DNA of 64,000 nucleotides from Piper betle (Eukaryota; Streptophyta; Magnoliopsida; Piperales; Piperaceae): positions 1 to 64,000 of the forward strand of contig JAURVB010003444.1 in the NCBI GenBank assembly GCA_033002965.1, read 5' to 3'. Numbering within the stretch: position 1 is the first letter of the stretch; each line of letters opens with the position of its first letter. The position numbers were made by a program, and so were the translations under genes. The notes beneath the pieces were generated by a model. It did no database searches. It worked only from the letters and a program-made list of their open reading frames with translations, and was not told the origin of the DNA. This document shows positions 58,219 through 64,000 of this stretch, piece after piece.

Positions 58219-58496
58219 CATGGGCCGAATTTATTTGAAATTTCTTCTATAATTTAGATTCTTTTAAGATGTCTTATTTGTATGAGCCCAACATTAGGAG
58301 TTTGTTCATACATTTGAATGATCATTTGTGCTTTGGATGCATATTTGCAATCCCCTGGGCCTTTCATCTTTTGATATCTCGAGTGGTTAAATTTCTAACA
58401 ATCAACTTTATCATTTTAAATAAGTAAGAATAATAATTTAAAATTTAATATTTTGATTTGGTTTTGGGTGGATCGGAATCGTGGTGCTACATCCAT

Positions 58497-59184
58497 ACTA
58501 CTACGTCGTTTTAACCTAAAAGACCTTTGTTCTCTCCCATGGTTCTTCACTCTCACGAGTTAAGTACACGGGCGGCGAATGACGATGACGTCCTTTGCAA
58601 TACATGCACCTTGCTCTACAGCTGAGTTTACTTTCACAAGTTAAGTGAGCGTGAAAAACGGTAAGGTCATAGCATTTCATGTACTTTGTTTATCTCAAGT
58701 CACGCCTGTATTAATTAAAGTTTACCCATGTTTGATTTTCCGCCGCCTCACGTCCTTTCGATATTGTTCACTATTAATTAGTCGTGATGACATAATTATA
58801 TTTGAACGTCTATTTGTATTGTCACATACCACTATATCCAAATAATTTTCCATTCTTTACAACCATATCCAGGTAATTCTCTCGTGGAATTATTATGACC
58901 TATTCTTTTATTACATTATTTCTATATGGGATTTTCAAGATAGGCAGTCCATGCCCACGGCGCCTTTGAATACTTATTCAAAGCACGAGACATTAGTATA
59001 TTTCGAGCGTGCGATTAAAAATGGTGATTAGTTGGAGGTGAAGGGGTCAAGCGCTGCGTGCGGCTGCCGAAACCTACCAGTTACCACCACCTACTCCCAA
59101 GTACGCCTTCACAAAAGCCAACACAAAACTAAAACAAAATTACTCACAAGATCCTCCTCCCCTTCTACACCCATCCATTCATCC
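58497..59184 (+). promoter_or_regulatory. Upstream region and 5' leader of PAT
   Basis: Non-repetitive in this window. A pyrimidine/A-rich leader (about 59100-59184, ending CCATCCATTCATCC before ATGG) fits a plant 5' UTR. No clear TATA box was found. The solo LTR ends only about 690 bp upstream of the start codon. Confidence 0.5.
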
Positions 59185-61935
<2,751 letters not shown>

Positions 61936-61939
61936 AAGA

Positions 61940-62535
61940 AGAAGCCCAATGTGGATCAATATAACCACCCTGGTATTGGTATTGTTGGCGATGGAAATCC
62001 TCTAGCTGAGCACAATATTGGCCCTATGTCATTGAACTTTGAAACATCTGGGTGTATTCTCTCCTGCATATTGTTCATGAGATACATGTTGTAGGCCCAA
62101 AATACCTCAATACTTTTTCTCTTACTCTCTAATCTACCACCATGACTACCACTTGCACCACTTTCTCTTACGTTCCATCTCATCTATTTCCCACCTTCTA
62201 GCTGCTTCGTCTTGTTGTGATTGACGACAAACTTGAGCATCATCATTGTCCTCTTCTTCACTACTCAACTGCCTCCTTGTTTGGTGTAATTCTTCGCACA
62301 CATACTCATTTACTATATTTTTTATTCCGTCTCTTTTTTTCCATAGCCTCTTTTAATTTTTTCTTAACTTTAGAAGGATTTGTACATTTATTTATATCTT
62401 TTCCAGTTTCACCAATAAAGGAACTCTTTTATAAGATGACCCTTTAATTGAGTCACACCACTAGATTTCATTTCTTTAACACAATACTTGCAAATTGAAC
62501 CATTTTTTTTCCAATCAGGCACCCATGCTTCCAAC
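61940..62535 (-). pseudogene. hAT transposase N-terminus with BED zinc finger, relic
   Basis: From 62535 leftwards the minus strand reads WLEAWVPDWKKNGSICKYC, then MKSSGVTQLKGHL, a BED-type zinc finger (C-x2-C ... H) with the usual G.(T/S).L..HL pattern of plant hAT proteins. It continues TGKDINKC, VKKKLKEAMEKKR and an acidic SSEEEDND stretch (about 62250), all in shifted frames, then RWNVRESGASGSHGG (about 62150). No catalytic core is seen. It lies in the presumed PAT intron on the opposite strand. Confidence 0.65.
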
Positions 62536-64000
62536 CAATGTCGGAATTTGATATATTATATTATATTTGCACTGTAATCCACACATGCAAAATTCCTCAA
62601 AATATTGAACAATTCACATAGAATATAATTAGGTTATATAGCTATTGAGGACATAAATTCATCTACACAATGAACACTAATTCATCTACACTTTGAACTG
62701 CACAATTTTGTTTATAATAAGTAGTCATTTTAAAACAGCATGACTAGGCCTTGAATATTTTAATATATTGAGAGTTAACTAGAGTAAAGTGCATTAGATA
62801 TTATACATTATATATTTGTTCGCTCATTCTCCACAAAAACATCTGAGCAAAACTAATGCCAAATTACCTAAAATGTTATCCTAATAACTAGTAGTTTGAC
62901 ATGGATCTAGCAAAACAAACAACTATAGTATTTGTGGCCAGCAATTAAATGCTAACATTTGAAAAAGAACACACACCGGTTCGCATTTAGAACTCTTTCC
63001 TATAAAATTCTGTTGTACTCACTTGTGTTTACCCTCCCCATGTTCGTCTCAATTTATAGACAACAGTCACATACATAGAATGATTAATTGAATTGTTTGT
63101 CATGTGTGTTCTTTTTTTTTTTGTCATTTGTCCGATTAATAGGAGGAATTCATTCATTATTTCTCTAGACATGTACTTCTCCAGCTTTTACAGAGGAATT
63201 TATTTTTATATTTTTTCTTTGATTGAACATGTACTCCAGCTTTAACATGTGCATGTTTCCCTTTTGCTAGAACTTCCCCTGAATTTTGCCGGAATATCTC
63301 TATAATTTGAGAAATTATTTTGCTCCTTATTTTCATTTCGGTGGTCTGCCGGAATAGAAGTTCCATGACGAAGTTTCGTAGAAATTTTGCAGAATCGCAA
63401 ACCATGCTTCCATCGTTGTGATTATAGTACCTCATTTATTAGTTATTATACTTTTCACTGTAATCACCAAAAAAATTTTTCTTGAATATGTACGGGTTGC
63501 TTTAAGTCAATGTGACTCCTCTGTTGAAATATTGACATCTTTTTGACAATAAAAAAAGAACTTTTGAGGATGATTAGACATTATTCTCGAATGTCACTTG
63601 AAAATGGGGTTTAATGGGTAAATAATAATAATACAACTGAAAGGGGGGAACGAGGAAAGTCTGATTACTTGGGGAGGGAGGGGAAGATAGAATTGACAAT
63701 TTTCGAAAGAATTCAGGGGATCAATAATAAAATTACCAAAGTTCTTACTTTTTCCATCAATCAACACCATTTACAATGATGTAAAGACTAAAGACACATG
63801 TGTATGGCCTCTAAAAAAATGACATTAATTACAAGAAAAATCCTCTAAAATGATGAAATTTTATAGAACCTAGTAAAATCAAACTCCTTAATATATTAAT
63901 AACTCGAAAACACCAAATATAACTCCTTTTTGCCTACATCAACTCTTCCTATTTTCTAACAAATTTGACCTCGAGTTCAAGGAATTTAAAGACTCAATGA
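62536..64000. other. AT-rich sequence without recognised features
   Basis: Only short frames, the longest 92 codons at 63157-63435 on the minus strand, resembling nothing known to me. No PAT exon, repeat pair or element end was found. Confidence 0.5.

Larger units (their letters stand above)
54604..58491 (-). mobile_element. Solo LTR with TCCAT target repeat, hosting a hAT element
   Basis: In plus coordinates TGTAAAACTTGGC...CGTGGTGCTACA, flanked by exact TCCAT (54599-54603 and 58492-58496). Read on the minus strand it is TGTAGCACCACG...AAGTTTTACA, the same end types as the TGTAACACC solo LTRs, so it is a related subfamily. Without the hAT insert it is about 2.6 kb. A pyrimidine-rich block (54880-55240) corresponds to the purine-rich 3' block of the plus solo LTRs. 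Confidence 0.85.

Noticed and set aside
59032..59184. Upstream extension of PAT in the same frame
   Set aside because: The opening codon is TTG, there is no ATG, and the transit peptide starts naturally at 59185.
63157..63435. 92-codon minus-strand frame
   Set aside because: AT-rich surroundings, no family resemblance, no ATG-based or splice support.

Overview
This is a plant nuclear window (AT-rich, spliced gene with a transit-peptide-like N-terminus, plant Ty3/gypsy and hAT elements, tRNA-iMet and tRNA-Asp type primer sites). The species cannot be named from the sequence. Only one ordinary gene is visible: the 5' part of the plastid prokaryotic-type aminotransferase PAT (exons 1-4, 59185-61102, + strand). 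It lies at the right edge, and its remaining exons are not in the window. Almost everything to its left is nested, broken transposable element sequence.

Layout. 1-2560: gag-like relics, including a plant putative-transposon-protein domain. 2755-4090: a pair of inverted repeats. 4240-6023: a hAT DNA transposon with degenerate TIRs, 8-bp target repeats and a decayed transposase. 6030-9330: LTR-like sequence and a reverse-transcriptase relic on the minus strand. 9330-19203: a mosaic of direct and inverted copies of a short, coding-free LTR element (about 1.1 kb LTR, tRNA-iMet primer site, about 0.43 kb internal region). Its LTR end and primer site match those of a decayed chromovirus (Tekay/Del-like Ty3/gypsy) present twice in the same window. 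One chromovirus copy is on the minus strand (gag at 25170-26200, protease/RT start at 19204-19912, 5' LTR from 26405 rightwards). The other is on the plus strand (LTR end at 35641, gag to chromodomain 37622-41988).

The minus copy is split by a complete 5.26-kb Athila-like element (19913-25169) with near-identical LTRs, a perfect tRNA-Asp primer site and an exact TGCTC target duplication. That element has lost capsid and all of RT/RNase H/integrase core, yet keeps one open frame. The plus copy is interrupted by two solo LTRs of a second family (TGTAACACC...TTTTACA), at 31945-34961 (target repeat GTAAT, with a perfect 436-bp tandem duplication inside) and 35715-37569 (target repeat ATATT). A TRIM-like miniature LTR element sits at 30248-30650.

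42270-58491: more LTR sequence, mostly on the minus strand. It includes a 3.2-kb LTR (42497-45744), a gag start with a TGGCAACTCC-type primer site (46870-47334) followed by a long GC-rich LTR-like region, an LTR fragment (about 50500-52390), and a solo LTR (54604-58491, target repeat TCCAT). The solo LTR hosts a non-autonomous hAT element (56971-58218, target repeat CATGGGCC), which itself contains a piece of LTR in the opposite orientation.

No RNA genes, CRISPR arrays or organellar insertions were seen. The most unusual points are the chromovirus-linked coding-free LTR family, the two-deletion Athila derivative with its surviving frame, a small antisense frame in the solo-LTR family with coding-like substitutions between two copies, and a GC-AG intron in PAT.
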